DNA from: Leuctra nigra
Lineage: Eukaryota > Arthropoda > Insecta > Plecoptera > Leuctridae
Assembly: GCA_934045905.1 (NCBI GenBank)
Contig: OW203763.1
Coordinates: forward strand, 50,680,194 to 50,744,193
Length of the DNA: 64,000 nt
Reading direction: 5' to 3'
Below are positions 21,721 to 32,779 of this stretch, piece by piece (within the stretch, counting starts at the first letter, position 1; the number at the start of each line of letters is the position of its first letter). A program made the position numbers and the translations under genes. The notes beneath the pieces were generated by a model. The model did not search any database. It had not been told where the DNA came from and saw only the letters and a list, made by a program, of their open reading frames with translations.

Positions 21721-23097
21721 TTAGAGTTGAGAAGTGAACTCTTTTGTAGTCATCTCACTATAGTGGTTTCTAATATTATCTGGGAGTTTATTCCATTCTC
21801 TCACTGTCCTATGTACAAACGAGTATTTGCCAGTGTCCGTGATTGCTCCTCTCTCCATGAGTTTATGTCCATGTCTTGGGGTACGACGGACTTCAATCAC
21901 TTCACCTATTTCACTCCACCCCGGGTGTTGCTTGAGTGCTCGATGTAGGTTTCCGATCCTGGCTTTCTTCCTCCTCGCTTCCAGGGTCTCCCATCCCAAT
22001 TCTCGGACCATTTCGCTGGGGCTTTCTCTTATTTTTACAGGGTCGATTCCCCCATATTCCATCTTCCATTGCTTCATTCTTCCAAGAATTCTCCGGGCCG
22101 CGATCTTCTGTACCCTTTCAACATCCGAGGTCTCTCCAGTTCTGTACGGATCCCAGACTGATCCCGCGTATTCCAGAATTGGTCTGACTAGGGTCGTGTA
22201 AGCCTTCTCTTAAACTTCCTTACGGGTTCCTCTAAGGGTTCGCATGATGAAGTTAATTACACAAATGCCTTTTGTAGTGACCCTGTTTACCTGGTCTCTC
22301 CAGCTCATCTTGTGGTCTAGCCATACTCCCAAGTACTTGTAACCTTCCTTCCTTGCTATATGTTGTCCCTCCATTGTATACTCTACATTTCTCTTCAACC
22401 TTTTCTTACTGAATTCCACAATTTCGCATTTGTTCACGTTAAGTTTCATCATATTCTCGGTCATCCATCGGGCTTTTTCCTGTAGGTCTTCCTGGAGTTT
22501 CTCTTCATCATGTTTGCTTCTTATGCGTCTGTAGACTACACAATCATCAGCAAATAGTCTAATTCGGCCATTGATCTTATCTCCAATGTCGTTTACGAAA
22601 ATCAGGAAGAGTAGGGGTCCGAGGACGCTACCCCGAGGTACTCAGGATGTCACCTTTACCTCTTCTGAAAGCGTGTCTTCGACTCTGACCTGCTGGCTGC
22701 GGTTCGCCAGGAAAGCATTGACTATATGGACAACGGCCTTGTCCTCGATGATGTTGTTTAGCTTGCTGATCAGCTTCGAGTGAGGGACCATGTCGAAGGC
22801 CTTTTTCATGTCAAGGAAGGCTGCATCAATTTCTCCTCCTTCGTCCATAGCTTCTGCAATTTCTTGGGTGAGAGCAACAAGTTGCGTCTCACACGAGTGG
22901 CAACCGCGAAAACCATGTTGCGCTTTCGATAGCCAGTCTTTCTTGTGTAGCATTCTTCTGATGTACGTATCAATCTGTTTTTGGAAAATTTTGCACACTG
23001 CACTAATAAGGCTGATCGGCCTGTAGTTAGCTATCTTTCTCCTTTCTCCACCTTTGAAGATTGGTATCACAATTGCCTTCTTCCATTCCTTGGGCAA
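21721..23097 (-). pseudogene. CR1-like reverse transcriptase with two nonsense codons
   Basis: A single minus-strand frame runs through RT sequence of a non-LTR element: WKKAIVIPIFKGGERRK, ANYRPISLISAVCKIFQK, QHGFRGCHSCETQL, LDMKKAFDMVPH. It then meets an in-frame TGA (22642-22644) exactly where the glycine of the VPxGS motif is expected. It continues GSVLGPLLFLIFVND, the catalytic FADD (22543-22554) and YKYLGVWLD, hits a second stop TAA (22210-22212), and resumes through RPILEYAGSVWDPY to REWNKLPDNIRNH near the end. The frame is kept throughout, so only two point mutations visibly disable it. The 5' part, with endonuclease, is missing; the break at 23.1 kb lies beside a hAT-like element. Confidence 0.85.
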
Positions 23098-23127
23098 TTC
23101 CCCTCAACCATTATTTGGTTAAACGAG

Positions 23128-24064
23128 TAGAGATGTAAAGTTACCAGTAACATTGAAATCGGTAATATTACCAGTAATATTACCGGTAAGATTACCGAGC
23201 TATTGATATTGAATCAATAGCTATTAGAAGATATTGAATTTTCTGCACAGTTTTAACTATGACATAAAGAAATTAATGAATGTGAATTAATTAATTTTTC
23301 ATATTACTTAAACCATTCTTTTACATGGGTATTGTGTATTTATTGATTGAGGATTGATTGAGGATATTGATTGAGGACATCTCAATTTTACAAGCAATAT
23401 TAATTGAGCGACCGTAGCGAGAGTGTAGATGGCTATTCTCAGTTTCTTCAATGAAGTCAGTCAGGTACATAATTTTATTTTGATTGAGTAAATTGTATTT
23501 TAATTCACTACGATGGATATATTTATGTTTTCTGTGCAATACGATATTCCGCTTGGAGATATGTTGCGCGTTTGGGTGCTCGCTCATTAGCGCGTAACTA
23601 GGAAAACGCACTGTGTATACACCGGGCGTTTTCCTAGTTATTTCTGCTTATAAAAGTGACGTCAAGTCGAGGTAAATTTTCATTAAATGTTGGAATGAGC
23701 ATGATTGACAATTATGGAATTATACATCATGTTTAAATATAACAATCTCAGTGAAAATATCCTGCAATCAAAGAGCAAACTCTGAATCTAAAAAAATAGC
23801 CAACATGGAAAATATAAAATTTGACAATGTTTAGATGTCGGTACAGCATAACTTGTTGATTCTTAAAAAAAATAATCAAATCTCAAATACATCCTCTTTT
23901 TACACTGTGGTGTACTGTGGCAAATTTGAAAACTTCAATTATTTTTTCTCTAAAATTAGTTACCGAAAGTTACAATGTTACCAACGATGGTGGTAATATT
24001 ACCGTAATATTAGGTACCGTTACGGGTAATATTACCGCGGTAATATTACCGGTTCACATCTCTA
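23128..24064. mobile_element. hAT-like element with GGTAATATTACC tips
   Basis: The ends TAGAGATGTAAAGTTACC and CCGGTTCACATCTCTA are inverted repeats. The flanking octamers TAAACGAG (23120-23127) and ATAACGAG (24065-24072) agree at six of eight positions. The first 75 and last 100 bp are chains of GGTAATATTACC(G) palindromes. The 937-bp body is AT-rich without a transposase. It also contains a 14-bp perfect stem at 23596-23649. Confidence 0.65.
23596..23649. repeat. Perfect 14-bp stem hairpin
   Basis: AACTAGGAAAACGC (23596-23609) and GCGTTTTCCTAGTT (23636-23649) are exact complements around a 26-nt loop. The half-site AACTAGGAAAACGCTCAGTG recurs at 28446 and, as ACTAGGAAAACGCTCAGTG, at 62483, so the stem is made of a dispersed repeat end. 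Confidence 0.75.
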
Positions 24065-24416
24065 ATAACGAGGCTAGGTACGCTGATATTTCTAGGCCTC
24101 CGAGCCTAGAGCATATTCGTCACACGTTACGTTTCTTGTTCCCGAAATAGCTTTGCATTGAAACAATGACGAATGCAATTGTATTTTACTAATTTATTCC
24201 ATATTATGATTTAAAAACAATATTTGAACAGTAGAGACACTGTGTTGACAACAATTATGAAGAGTAATTAGTTTTTGCTATGTTTTATACAGGGAGAAAT
24301 ATTTTCCCTCCATTTGTTGTCTTGTTTCCCTCCGGAACTGCTCAGGCTCTTTTTAGGCTAATTTTTTTACTGCACATTGTTGATTATTGGTTAATCTAAG
24401 ATAAATCTGAGATTAA

Positions 24417-24632
24417 TCTGACCTGGAGGATGTCTCACTCCCAGAAAATGATCAAAAAGGAGTTATCGTCAACGTCGACGTCGGAGATTGGTGCTCCGTA
24501 ACGTATGAGAATGTAGTATTTGTAGGGGAAATGACCAAGAAGGGTCCAACAGAAGTTCAAGTCAATGTTAGGGTGCCATACGCAAAAAAATTGGAAGTGG
24601 TTGAGGACGCCCGATTCAATATTATCCGATAA
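24417..24632 (+). pseudogene. Transposase-type C-terminal tail fragment
   Basis: Just after a TAA, 71 codons read without interruption to TAA at 24630. The pattern NVDVGDWCSVTYENVVFVGE, then acidic and basic strands, resembles the small beta-rich tails (VGDWVxVxYExxxFPGxV) that close many insect DDE transposases and related proteins. No catalytic region is found upstream. The codons look used rather than random, but the piece is too short to place. It may be a decayed element gene or the last exon of one. Confidence 0.35.
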
Positions 24633-25145
24633 AAAATGTGTTACGTCAAGTTGTCGGCTCCGAGGGTTGTAAACGCTCGTGGACTACAACACACTTTGTC
24701 TGAACATGTATTATCATTTACTTTCTGTAGTATAAGGCTAATCATACGATTACAAATTTTCAAAATTTTCAATAGGTTTCAGTTTAAAAATCCATGCGTC
24801 ACACACGTTACGCCCCGATGTCACACACATTACAATTTTTTTTTTGTTTTCACTAAGATGAAATTTTTTTATTTTTTGAACAATGCATTATCATTAAGCA
24901 GATAAATGACAGGTTAAGACCTCCGTTCACGGAGAGACCAACTCAAAATTTTAGATATAAGTGTAACATGAGCTCTTTACGATCATTCGTCATCTTGACA
25001 GTTGTGATAATAATCCCAGGCTGGCTTCCAGTCACGTACAGCTCGTAAATAGTCCGAGATAATGTAAACAAACTCCACACCACAACATTCCATTCATTCA
25101 GTCCATCAACAGAAATTATTTCGATGGCAGATCTCTTGAACTCCA
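24633..25145. other. No recognised gene
   Basis: AT-rich. GTCACACACGTTACGC and GTCACACACATTAC near 24800-24830 recur around 30232 and 30416, so a dispersed repeat is present but undefined. Confidence 0.35.
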
Positions 25146-25172
25146 AGTAAGAATGCCTGGTTCGATTCCCTT
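25146..25172 (+). repeat. Possible degenerate tRNA-derived SINE (B box only)
   Basis: GGTTCGATTCCC is a full Pol III B box, preceded by a tRNA-like spacing from TGGCAGATCTC. The acceptor and anticodon stems do not form. Confidence 0.2.
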
Positions 25173-25204
25173 TTGCATATATTTTACACTTGTGGATACC
25201 ATTT

Positions 25205-25345
25205 TGTGAGGCATGATCTTTTTTTATCTTACCAAGATCTTGCCAAGTTTATACACAATTTTGCTAAAATTTTTATATTATTTATGCTACCATTATGCCA
25301 TTATTATAAAAGAGATAAGATCTTGGAAACATGTTCTCATTAATA
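25205..25345. repeat. Repeats of AAGATCTTG, second cluster
   Basis: TACCAAGATCTTGCCAAG on the left and AGATAAGATCTTGGAAAC on the right bracket 75 bp of AT-rich DNA. The same 10-bp palindrome forms the cluster at 8440-8600. Confidence 0.4.
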
Positions 25346-25734
25346 TACTTGTAAAATGATCAATGTAACGTAACGCGTTGATAAGTGAGCACATGTACGA
25401 GTAATGGTGGTAAAAGCCATACAAAATTTTAGCTTCATTTTAGTCTTTCCGCCAATTAATAGAATGTATTTTATTTATTATATTTTTAACCTATGAACGG
25501 ATTTCAAACAAATTTCGGTCTGCAAACCCCAGAGGCGGTCCATACGCGTGTGCACAATTTCAGCACTATCAGACAAACGAAGCGACCTCGACCTTATAAT
25601 ATGCAGGGAAGAAAAAAACATGTTAAAATAACAGAGGTCCGTGCCATAAGGGCAAATAAGAGACGCTCGCTCGCTCAATGATACGATTTAGGGCCGATTT
25701 ATACAATACCTTGATTAGCTTGCATTGACAAAGT

Positions 25735-26275
25735 TGTCGTACCGAACCGGGACTTAAACCAGGTATCTTTATCTAGATAAAGATAAAAATAACCTGCCAA
25801 AAATGTATCTAGATAAGATAGTAGATAAATTTCCAAGAAATCATCTAGATAATAGAAACAGTTAAAAAAAAATATCAAGATAACTGTAATAGATAATGGA
25901 TAATTTGTTTTTACCAAATACTACACTGTTCCGTAATTAATTTCGAATCCTAAATTCGGAACTCAAGTTTTTTAAAAAATGGGGCGTCTAAACAAGCCAA
26001 CTATTGCGACTAAACGGTGATGATTTTCCTTTTTCATATCATCTGACATTTGAGGTTTGTGCATGTTTTTACACATAAATGAATTTTGAATTTTATATTT
26101 TTTATCTAGATAATTGTCAATAGATAACAATATTTGTATCTAGATAAAGATAAAGATATCAAATTATGTAATTATCTAGATAAGAAAATAGATAAAAAAA
26201 ATACCTTGATAAGTCACAACACTGCCTACGGGTGAGAGCTCAACCCAATGAGCTATCCGGCCAGCAGGCCGAACT
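25735..26275 (-). repeat. tRNA-like repeat split by a TATCTAGATA-rich insert
   Basis: Reading leftwards, GGATAGCTCATTGGGTTGAGC (A-box half, about 26262-26242) and GGTTTAAGTCCCGGTTCGG (B-box half, about 25760-25740) look like the two halves of one tRNA-derived SINE head. Between them are some 460 bp whose two ends are chains of ATCTAGATAA words (25763-25900 and 26100-26200). The insert resembles the palindrome-tipped elements elsewhere; its exact ends and any target duplication are not clear. Confidence 0.4.
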
Positions 26276-26660
26276 TAGACACAACATTAAAACATCAATT
26301 TTACTAAAAACACCTCAAACTGACTAAAATTGAACATACCTCATATTTGTCAAACACAAAGGAATGATTGACACAAAGGAATACAATTTGAAGCGATTTT
26401 GGCGTCTTTTAGAAAGAAATTTAAATTGTGCGATGCCATTTATTGTGGAAACTTTAGATACATGAAATATAATCTGTAGATATTCATCTGGTTTGACAGA
26501 ATCCCCCATTTAGCACCTCATTTTTTTAATTTTTCGTAAAAGATAATTCGAATTTGAAGCAATTTTGGCAAATATCTCAATGTGTATTGTAATCTGAAAT
26601 TTAATTTTTTTGTATGTTGTATGTTCACTAATTAATAGGATATCTTGTAATATCATATAG
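26276..26660. other. No recognised gene
   Basis: AT-rich sequence, no credible ORF or element ends. Confidence 0.35.
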
Positions 26661-26668
26661 TATAGGAG

Positions 26669-27322
26669 CAAATGTAATTCCGCTCGATTGGAGTCCCGAA
26701 ATTGATTTTTTAATAATTATCGATTGTTTACATCTTTCTTAAAATGACCTGACGTGCCTTCAATTATGTTGGTGGCCATCTTGGAAAATATGGCGGAAAC
26801 GAGCGGAAAACGTGCATTTTACAAATTATTTAATTGTTGGTAGAGGAAATGTTGAAAAATTATGAAATTATTCATTAAAACGAACTCAAAAATGGGGACT
26901 TAAATTAAAATAAAAAAACGCCGTAAACCAATTTTGTTAAAAAATTTAATTTTTTTTAAATAAAAAAACGCGTATTGTTTACAATGAAATTGTCTACAAA
27001 TTGTAATTCCACATATATTAGTCTAAGTCCACTCGATTCGTAATAAATTGAGAGCAAAAAAACACAGAAACGTGATTGGTAAATTCCAACAATGAAAAAA
27101 TAAAATTCGTTCACGGCGTATTGAGTTAGTTTTAGTGAATTCAGAATTATTTCATAATTTTTCAACCTTTCATCTACCACTGCCAACAATTAAATAATTT
27201 GTAAAATATACGTTTTCCGCCATATTTTCTAAGATGACCACCAACAAAATTGAAGGCACGTCACTGTAAACAATTTCGATATATGCAAAAATTAATTTCG
27301 GCACTCCAATCGAGCGGAAAGC
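26669..27322. mobile_element. Long inverted repeat (arms about 230-270 bp)
   Basis: TTCCGCTCGATTGGAGT at the left is mirrored by ACTCCAATCGAGCGGAA at the right. Pairing continues through GACGTGCCTTCAATT, TTGGTGGCCATCTTGGAAAA, ACAAATTATTTAATTGTTGG and AACGCCGT towards a spacer of roughly 150 bp. There is no long ORF. This fits a fold-back MITE; a transcript would form a long imperfect hairpin. Confidence 0.75.
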
Positions 27323-28380
27323 ATTTTTTCTACACTTGAACCTACACAGATAGGTAATTAAAATTAAAATTTGGTAATTAAAATTATACTATTATTTTTG
27401 TCTTTACTTCATATAACTTTGAATTGTGTAACAGTCACAAGGGTTGATGATCTGAGAGTGTTTTATTTTATATTGTAATTTGTAATTGAATTTAGTAAAC
27501 CTGCCGACAAGCCATTGTTGGTTTAGCGGGGCTATGCTGAAATGTATTTCATTTATAATAAATTAAAATTAATTCAAATTAAAAAAATATATAACAGGTA
27601 TTGACAATTCTGATAGAAATCTCAATTTATTTCTATTGGTCCTTGAGATTATGTTACTTTACTTATCTCTGTGCTGCTCCAAGCAAAAATGAGTAGTGGG
27701 TGGGTTCACATTACTTAAATTTTATTTTTAGCCACGGAGAAAAATCGTAGACACCAACAATACCTTGCTTGTGATTGGCTAATGATAGGAAAATCGTTCC
27801 GTTGTACAATTAATTACTGTGTGAACCCGGCTTATGACTATAAACAACCAACGATTCCACTCAACTTAGACAAAATAATATTTCATCTCTAAGAAACAAT
27901 GCCGTTTCGTTAATATGGATAGTGGCGTAACTTCAGTCCCCCCCCCCCCCCCCCCCCCAGCAAGATATTTTTTGGGACCCCCTTACTTTCTTAATTGCCT
28001 GTACCGTAAAAATATTTATATAAATGCATCTTTTTGTGTAAATGTTTAAATATTTGATGACACTTTTTCAATTATTGTCAATCCTGCTGCGTCGCCTGTG
28101 GATTTGTGTAGTAACGTGTCAAATAGCATCTGATTATATCAAGGGGAGGGCACCAGAGCATCTCGCGGGTAGGCCTCCCAGGCCCTGGAAATTTTTGAAT
28201 TTCACTGCATAATTTAGTGCATTTTAAACGCGATTTAAACACACATTTTGGTCGATGTTTTCATAGAAATTCTTCAAATTACTTCTTAATTTCTCTTACT
28301 ATCGATTATCGCCATATGGAAAAATTGGATGTTTGTGAAAAAGTTTTTCTAATGGTATTTATTTTCAGGTAATACAGAGC
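27323..28380. other. No recognised gene; (C)21 tract
   Basis: An uninterrupted run of 21 C lies at 27938-27958. Otherwise AT-rich without coding features. Confidence 0.4.
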
Positions 28381-30445
28381 GTTATAATTTCTTGAGTGTG
28401 TCGATCCTTTTTGACGCGCCTGAGTCGCTCGCTGAACAATAATAACTAGGAAAACGCTCAGTGACGGTACCCATAATGGTAGTATGTACTAGTCTACGGG
28501 ATAATAATGTAAAATAAAATACAAAATAAAAAAAATATCGAGCACGGGAACGTACAAATTCTCTAACCGGAATTCCGTACCAAACGCACAGAAAACATAT
28601 ACATCCATATTGAATTGAAATATGATCCACTCAATCAACATAAAAGTATGCTTTTCATCGAAACTTGAAAATAGCATCTAAGCACCCTGGTACACTCAAC
28701 AAATGATAAAACGGTATTTGAAAGAAATTGATTGGCTGAAAAAATGTGAAGGCATCATCTGATGAAGTTGACGCTAACTCGACATTATACCTCTAGTAGT
28801 TGAGCTCTGATTTCATTGATAATAACAAGGATTGATTGTCAAGGAACCAGACCAGCAGCTAATCCGTTTCGTTCAAATACCGTTTTATGATTTATTGGGT
28901 GTACCTAAAGCAAATCAGATTCAGTTGAAGTGGAAAACATTCATTTCGTTCGATACTTCATTTCTGACAGATATTAAAATGTCAATAAGTGCAAACGTTC
29001 TTAACTGATTGGGCTGAAAATGTGTAAAATAAGAGACAATGTTGGTATTAATTACCATGCAAAATGTGAGTTTGATCTGATTTATGGAAGACAATTCATT
29101 TTTTTTTACTCTATAATCTATATCTTACCCACCCACCATATGTATAGGTAATAATGGTAACAACCCGACTCGAACTATTGGAACAAAGTGATTATTGTAA
29201 TTACCTATGTTGTTTGTGCTCTACCTCATCCATTTTCACTGTCATAATCACACTTGTACAAGGCTCAAGAGGACACCTATGTAGCCGTCCTGCCTCCGAC
29301 AGGTAAATTCACAATAACATCAAATTCAATTCAGGTTATAAAAAAGTAAATCCTTATTTAGTTGTGCACTCTCTCTATTTTGATTTGCAAATCTCCTACC
29401 CCCCCCCCCCCCCCCCCCCCCTAGGAAAACGTCTGAAAAATCGTTTTAAACCGTTTTCTCTACAACATAAGGAGTTAAGAAATCAAATCAACGTATCAGG
29501 TATAATACAACTACAGTAATTACATTTTTTAGTTTTAATTGAAAACGCGTACAAACTTTGTGGTTTCAACACTAAAATCATATAAGTCCATGATGAGATC
29601 ATATTACCAATGATACTTGGAATTTAGCAGCGAGCCGAGTTGCAAAGTGATAAACAACGCTCATTCAGAAAATGTCACGTACGCAGAATGATTTAATGTG
29701 ACAGGCGCTCGAGATTGTAAGCGAACCAAAATCCCCCCCTTCCACTATAGGTGCTGGAAGTAAGATTTCCACTCCAAAATAATCGAATCTTACTCAGAAG
29801 TTTTCTTCGTCATTATGCATCCAATTGATCTGATTTTTTGTATGTAGATACCCAAAAGAATGAGCTTTGTTGGTATGTTCTTGAAATATTTTTATTCGCT
29901 CTGTGAAAGGCACAATATATTACTGAACATCATTGCTTTTTTCTTAAATTTAGGGGTTGTTTTGGGGACTTGGGGATAAAGTTGTGAACGCCATTAAGAC
30001 AAAATAGCAACACTGAAACATGGGCCATTATTTCAATATTATTCTGCCGCAAAGAGAACGAAATTATCTCAATTTTTGCGTTTGTAAAATTTAAATTGGT
30101 AACACTACCCATTTCTAGGCTAAATTAGCACTTTGAAGAGCCGTCTTAACTTCAAATTTTCTGAAATTTGTAAATCTTGCAGATTCACAGGAAATGGACC
30201 TCAAACTCAAAATTTACGAACTCTCATTTCTATCGCGTCACACACATTACGCATTTTGTAAAATCTGTAACTTTTAAATAAAACAATTTCATATACAAAA
30301 TGAAGTGTGTATCAATAAAGTAATCTTCAATCTACAATTGTGCTATCTTCAAATTATTCTAAAAAAATTATTTTGTCCAGAATTACAACTTAAACTGAGA
30401 ATTTGGCGTGCGAATGTCACACACATTACAGTGGAATCGCCCCTA
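28381..30445. other. No recognised gene; (C)23 tract
   Basis: Contains the repeat end AACTAGGAAAACGCTCAGTG near 28446 and a run of 23 C at 29399-29421, followed by CTAGGAAAACG. From about 30120 the CACACACATTAC-type repeat seen at 24.8 kb returns. No exon-like structure was recognised. Confidence 0.35.
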
Positions 30446-30857
30446 TACATAATGTACCTACCTATATTATTAATTGATAATTAAGGTGATTTCAAAACAA
30501 ATGTCCAGTAATTCATTCTTGCGTATTCTTTCAAACAAATCAAAAGACCGCATGAAGAAAGAAATTGGTCAAGTGTTCGGTCAAGACTCACTGCAGCAAT
30601 CGGAACTGTGGTTTTCCTTGATTGTCAGACATGTTGAACAATGATGCTCAATGAGATAGGACGGAAATTGGAATCAAATTCACAGATCGTTAGGAATAAA
30701 ATTTTCCCATGAAAATCTGGTTCCAGTCGTAAGACTTGAGTGTGCTTACACTCTTCACAGGGGAATTACTTAGGTAATTAGTTATTTTAGACAGTCTTCA
30801 GTTTCACCTAAATCTTGATATAGGTAATTGAGGACTGATACACTTATATTCAACCAG

Positions 30858-31060
30858 CATGCTCAAGCCGTCTGTACACTTGTTGTTCGTTCTTCCTCCT
30901 GTTAGCTGCCTGTTATCTAAGGAGAAATTGTAGTTTCGCGCATTCGACGGTGGCGGCCTCTTCCCGGGCCGGCAGGTGGGGAACTACAATTTTTCCTCGG
31001 ATAACAGGCACCTCACAGGAGGAAGAACGAACGATGAGTGTACAGACGACTGTGAGCATG
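30858..31060. repeat. Inverted repeat with 78-bp arms inside copy B
   Basis: The left arm 30858-30935 (CATGCTCAAGCCGTCTGTAC ...) pairs with 30982-31060 (... GTACAGACGACTGTGAGCATG) around a 46-bp GC-rich loop, GCGCATTCGACGGTGGCGGC and onward. Copy A keeps the loop and right arm (2695-2772) but not the left arm. RNA from this stretch would fold into a long hairpin. Confidence 0.8.
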
Positions 31061-31729
31061 ACATTGTCCACTGAATTCGCTCGTCATTTTTGCACATGGA
31101 ACGACAAACATTTAGATTATGTATAGTTTGAAAGTAATGTGAAGAAAGAAAAACATTACTTGCTCTGGGGATGAGCGACAAGCCACAACCAGAACATCTC
31201 CACAACATATGCTGCAATTGTAAGACGGACTTTACAATTAGAAGTTCCTGTGTGATGCTGAGTTTCTTTTTTTCATCACCATACTTATACTACCAGGGAA
31301 CTAACAAACTGCACCAACACCACTTGTTCTGATGCCAACATTACTAAAGGCAAGAGTATTTATCGGATTTAATAAATTGAAAACTTACGTAAAAGCTTCT
31401 GAATTGGCCTCCTGGCTAGGACTAGCTTATCTTTTGGTGTTGGGAAACCTTAACTGTAAATGCATCTAACATCAACCTGTCTTTTGTTCACTAATATACC
31501 TACTCGACATGCTTCTTTCATACCTTATCAAGTAATCGATAATTTATTAGACATGTTGATTTTTCACTTGAGTAATAGTCAATCACTGAAAATTGGCAAC
31601 CAAAGTGTATTTTGGAATAGCTGTCAAAAGTAATATCGAAAACGAAAAGTAAATACATCACACCTCAATATCTTGTATAAATGGTTGGGTTCGTTTTCTC
31701 TCCAGGGTGTTTTGGTGGCCAGTTGTAAT

Positions 31730-31854
31730 GAAAAGCAGAAATCGTCTGCCTTCTGCAGAAAGTCACCTACACGACTCGTTGCATAGGTAGTTCTGAGATA
31801 ATTGAGGTACAACCACGGTCTAAGGTACAACAAACTTGGCTCGGGAAAAAATCT
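31730..31854. mobile_element. 125-bp insert with 8-bp target duplication, no clear TIR
   Basis: GTTGTAAT stands on both sides (31722-31729 and 31855-31862). Copy A has a single GTTGTAAT at the matching place near 3453. The insert starts GAAAAGCAGAAATC and ends GGGAAAAAATCT, without a convincing inverted repeat. It could be a decayed hAT-type MITE or another small retroposed piece. Confidence 0.6.
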
Positions 31855-31925
31855 GTTGTAATGTATTGCACACTTTTTTAAATTTAATTAGATCTCACAT
31901 CATAGCAGTGGCGGCTTGACCATAT

Positions 31926-32354
31926 TCAATCCGGGCCGTGGCCCCGGTAGAAAAGGGTGGTGGGTGGGTGGTTGGGATGAAGGTATGAAGGTGTTAAAGA
32001 TCTACCTAGTGAATTATAATAAAATAAAAGCTGTAAATATGTAGGTATTAATTTTGAATATAGTAATAGAGTTCTTTGTACATTATAATCTTTGTAATGT
32101 TCCAGACGAATGAGTGGGTTCAAATGAAAAAATTTCAGAATACGCGCAGTAGGTAGATTGAACTTGCCGCCTTTATAAAGCTGGTTTCCTGTTGATGGAA
32201 ATAGTATAGCATAGTGATCTTTGTTTATTGTGATAATGTTGTCGATTTCACGTAAGCCAGAAAGGAAAGTATGTATAAGATTATCAAATGCAGTTGTAGA
32301 ATCAGGGCCCAGTATGGCCGCCATGGCCACAGCTATACCTAATGCTGATGCCAT
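31926..32354 (-). CDS. Unrecognised ORF inside hAT-like element (doubtful)
   Basis: A frame of 142 codons stands alone near the left end of the element. It shows no BED finger, DDE or hAT dimerisation words. The N-terminal 20 residues are hydrophobic (MASALGIAVAMAAILG). A second frame of 128 codons overlaps upstream at 32339-32725, so a two-exon reading is possible. I give no function; this may be an accidental open frame. Confidence 0.2.
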   Translation of the reverse strand: MASALGIAVAMAAILGPDSTTAFDNLIHTFLSGLREIDNIITINKDHYAILFPSTGNQLYKGGKFNLPTARILKFFHLNPLIRLEHYKDYNVQRTLLLYSKLIPTYLQLLFYYNSLGRSLTPSYLHPNHPPTTLFYRGHGPD

Positions 32355-32779
32355 GCAGGCTGTAGGCAGGTTAAAATACTTGTGTATTTAGAAAAAATAA
32401 ATAACAAGGGGGTATCACACTTGCCACTTTGGTCAACCCGTAGGTGGAACCCTCGTACGGACCAAATTATCAATTGCGCTTGTGCGAAGACTAAAATTGG
32501 TCTCTGCACATGTGCAGAACGATTACGTGAGAAATACACATGGTTCCAGCATAGAGTTTTAATAATATCTTTGGTTCCAGCCACGAGTTGCAACTCGTGC
32601 AGTGAGTGCAGCCAGTGTGATACCTCCTTTTTGAGAAAAAATTCCTTTAAACCCGCCAGTTGGTGTGAGATCAGGTAAAAATTGGTTGAAAAGGATTTTG
32701 AAAATATTATTTTTACTTTGAGCACACTTCACTTCCCTTACCCCACTTGGACCCATGTAAATTAAACCCCCCATTTTAA

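Larger units (their letters stand above)
30446..31897 (+). repeat. Dispersed repeat, copy B (left part)
   Basis: Co-linear with 2240-3491 of copy A. Compared with A it has an extra inverted arm at 30858-30935 and a 125-bp insertion at 31730-31854. It is cut at TSD CATCATAG by the hAT element at 31906. Confidence 0.75.

Noticed and set aside
22642..23097. Separate 151-residue RT gene
   Set aside because: It is only the first part of a longer frame interrupted by a nonsense codon; annotated as one pseudogene.
23990..24055. TAATATTAC, the rolling-circle origin nonanucleotide of CRESS DNA viruses
   Set aside because: It is part of a longer palindrome GGTAATATTACC repeated at both tips of a hAT-like element. 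There is no Rep gene and no origin stem-loop context.
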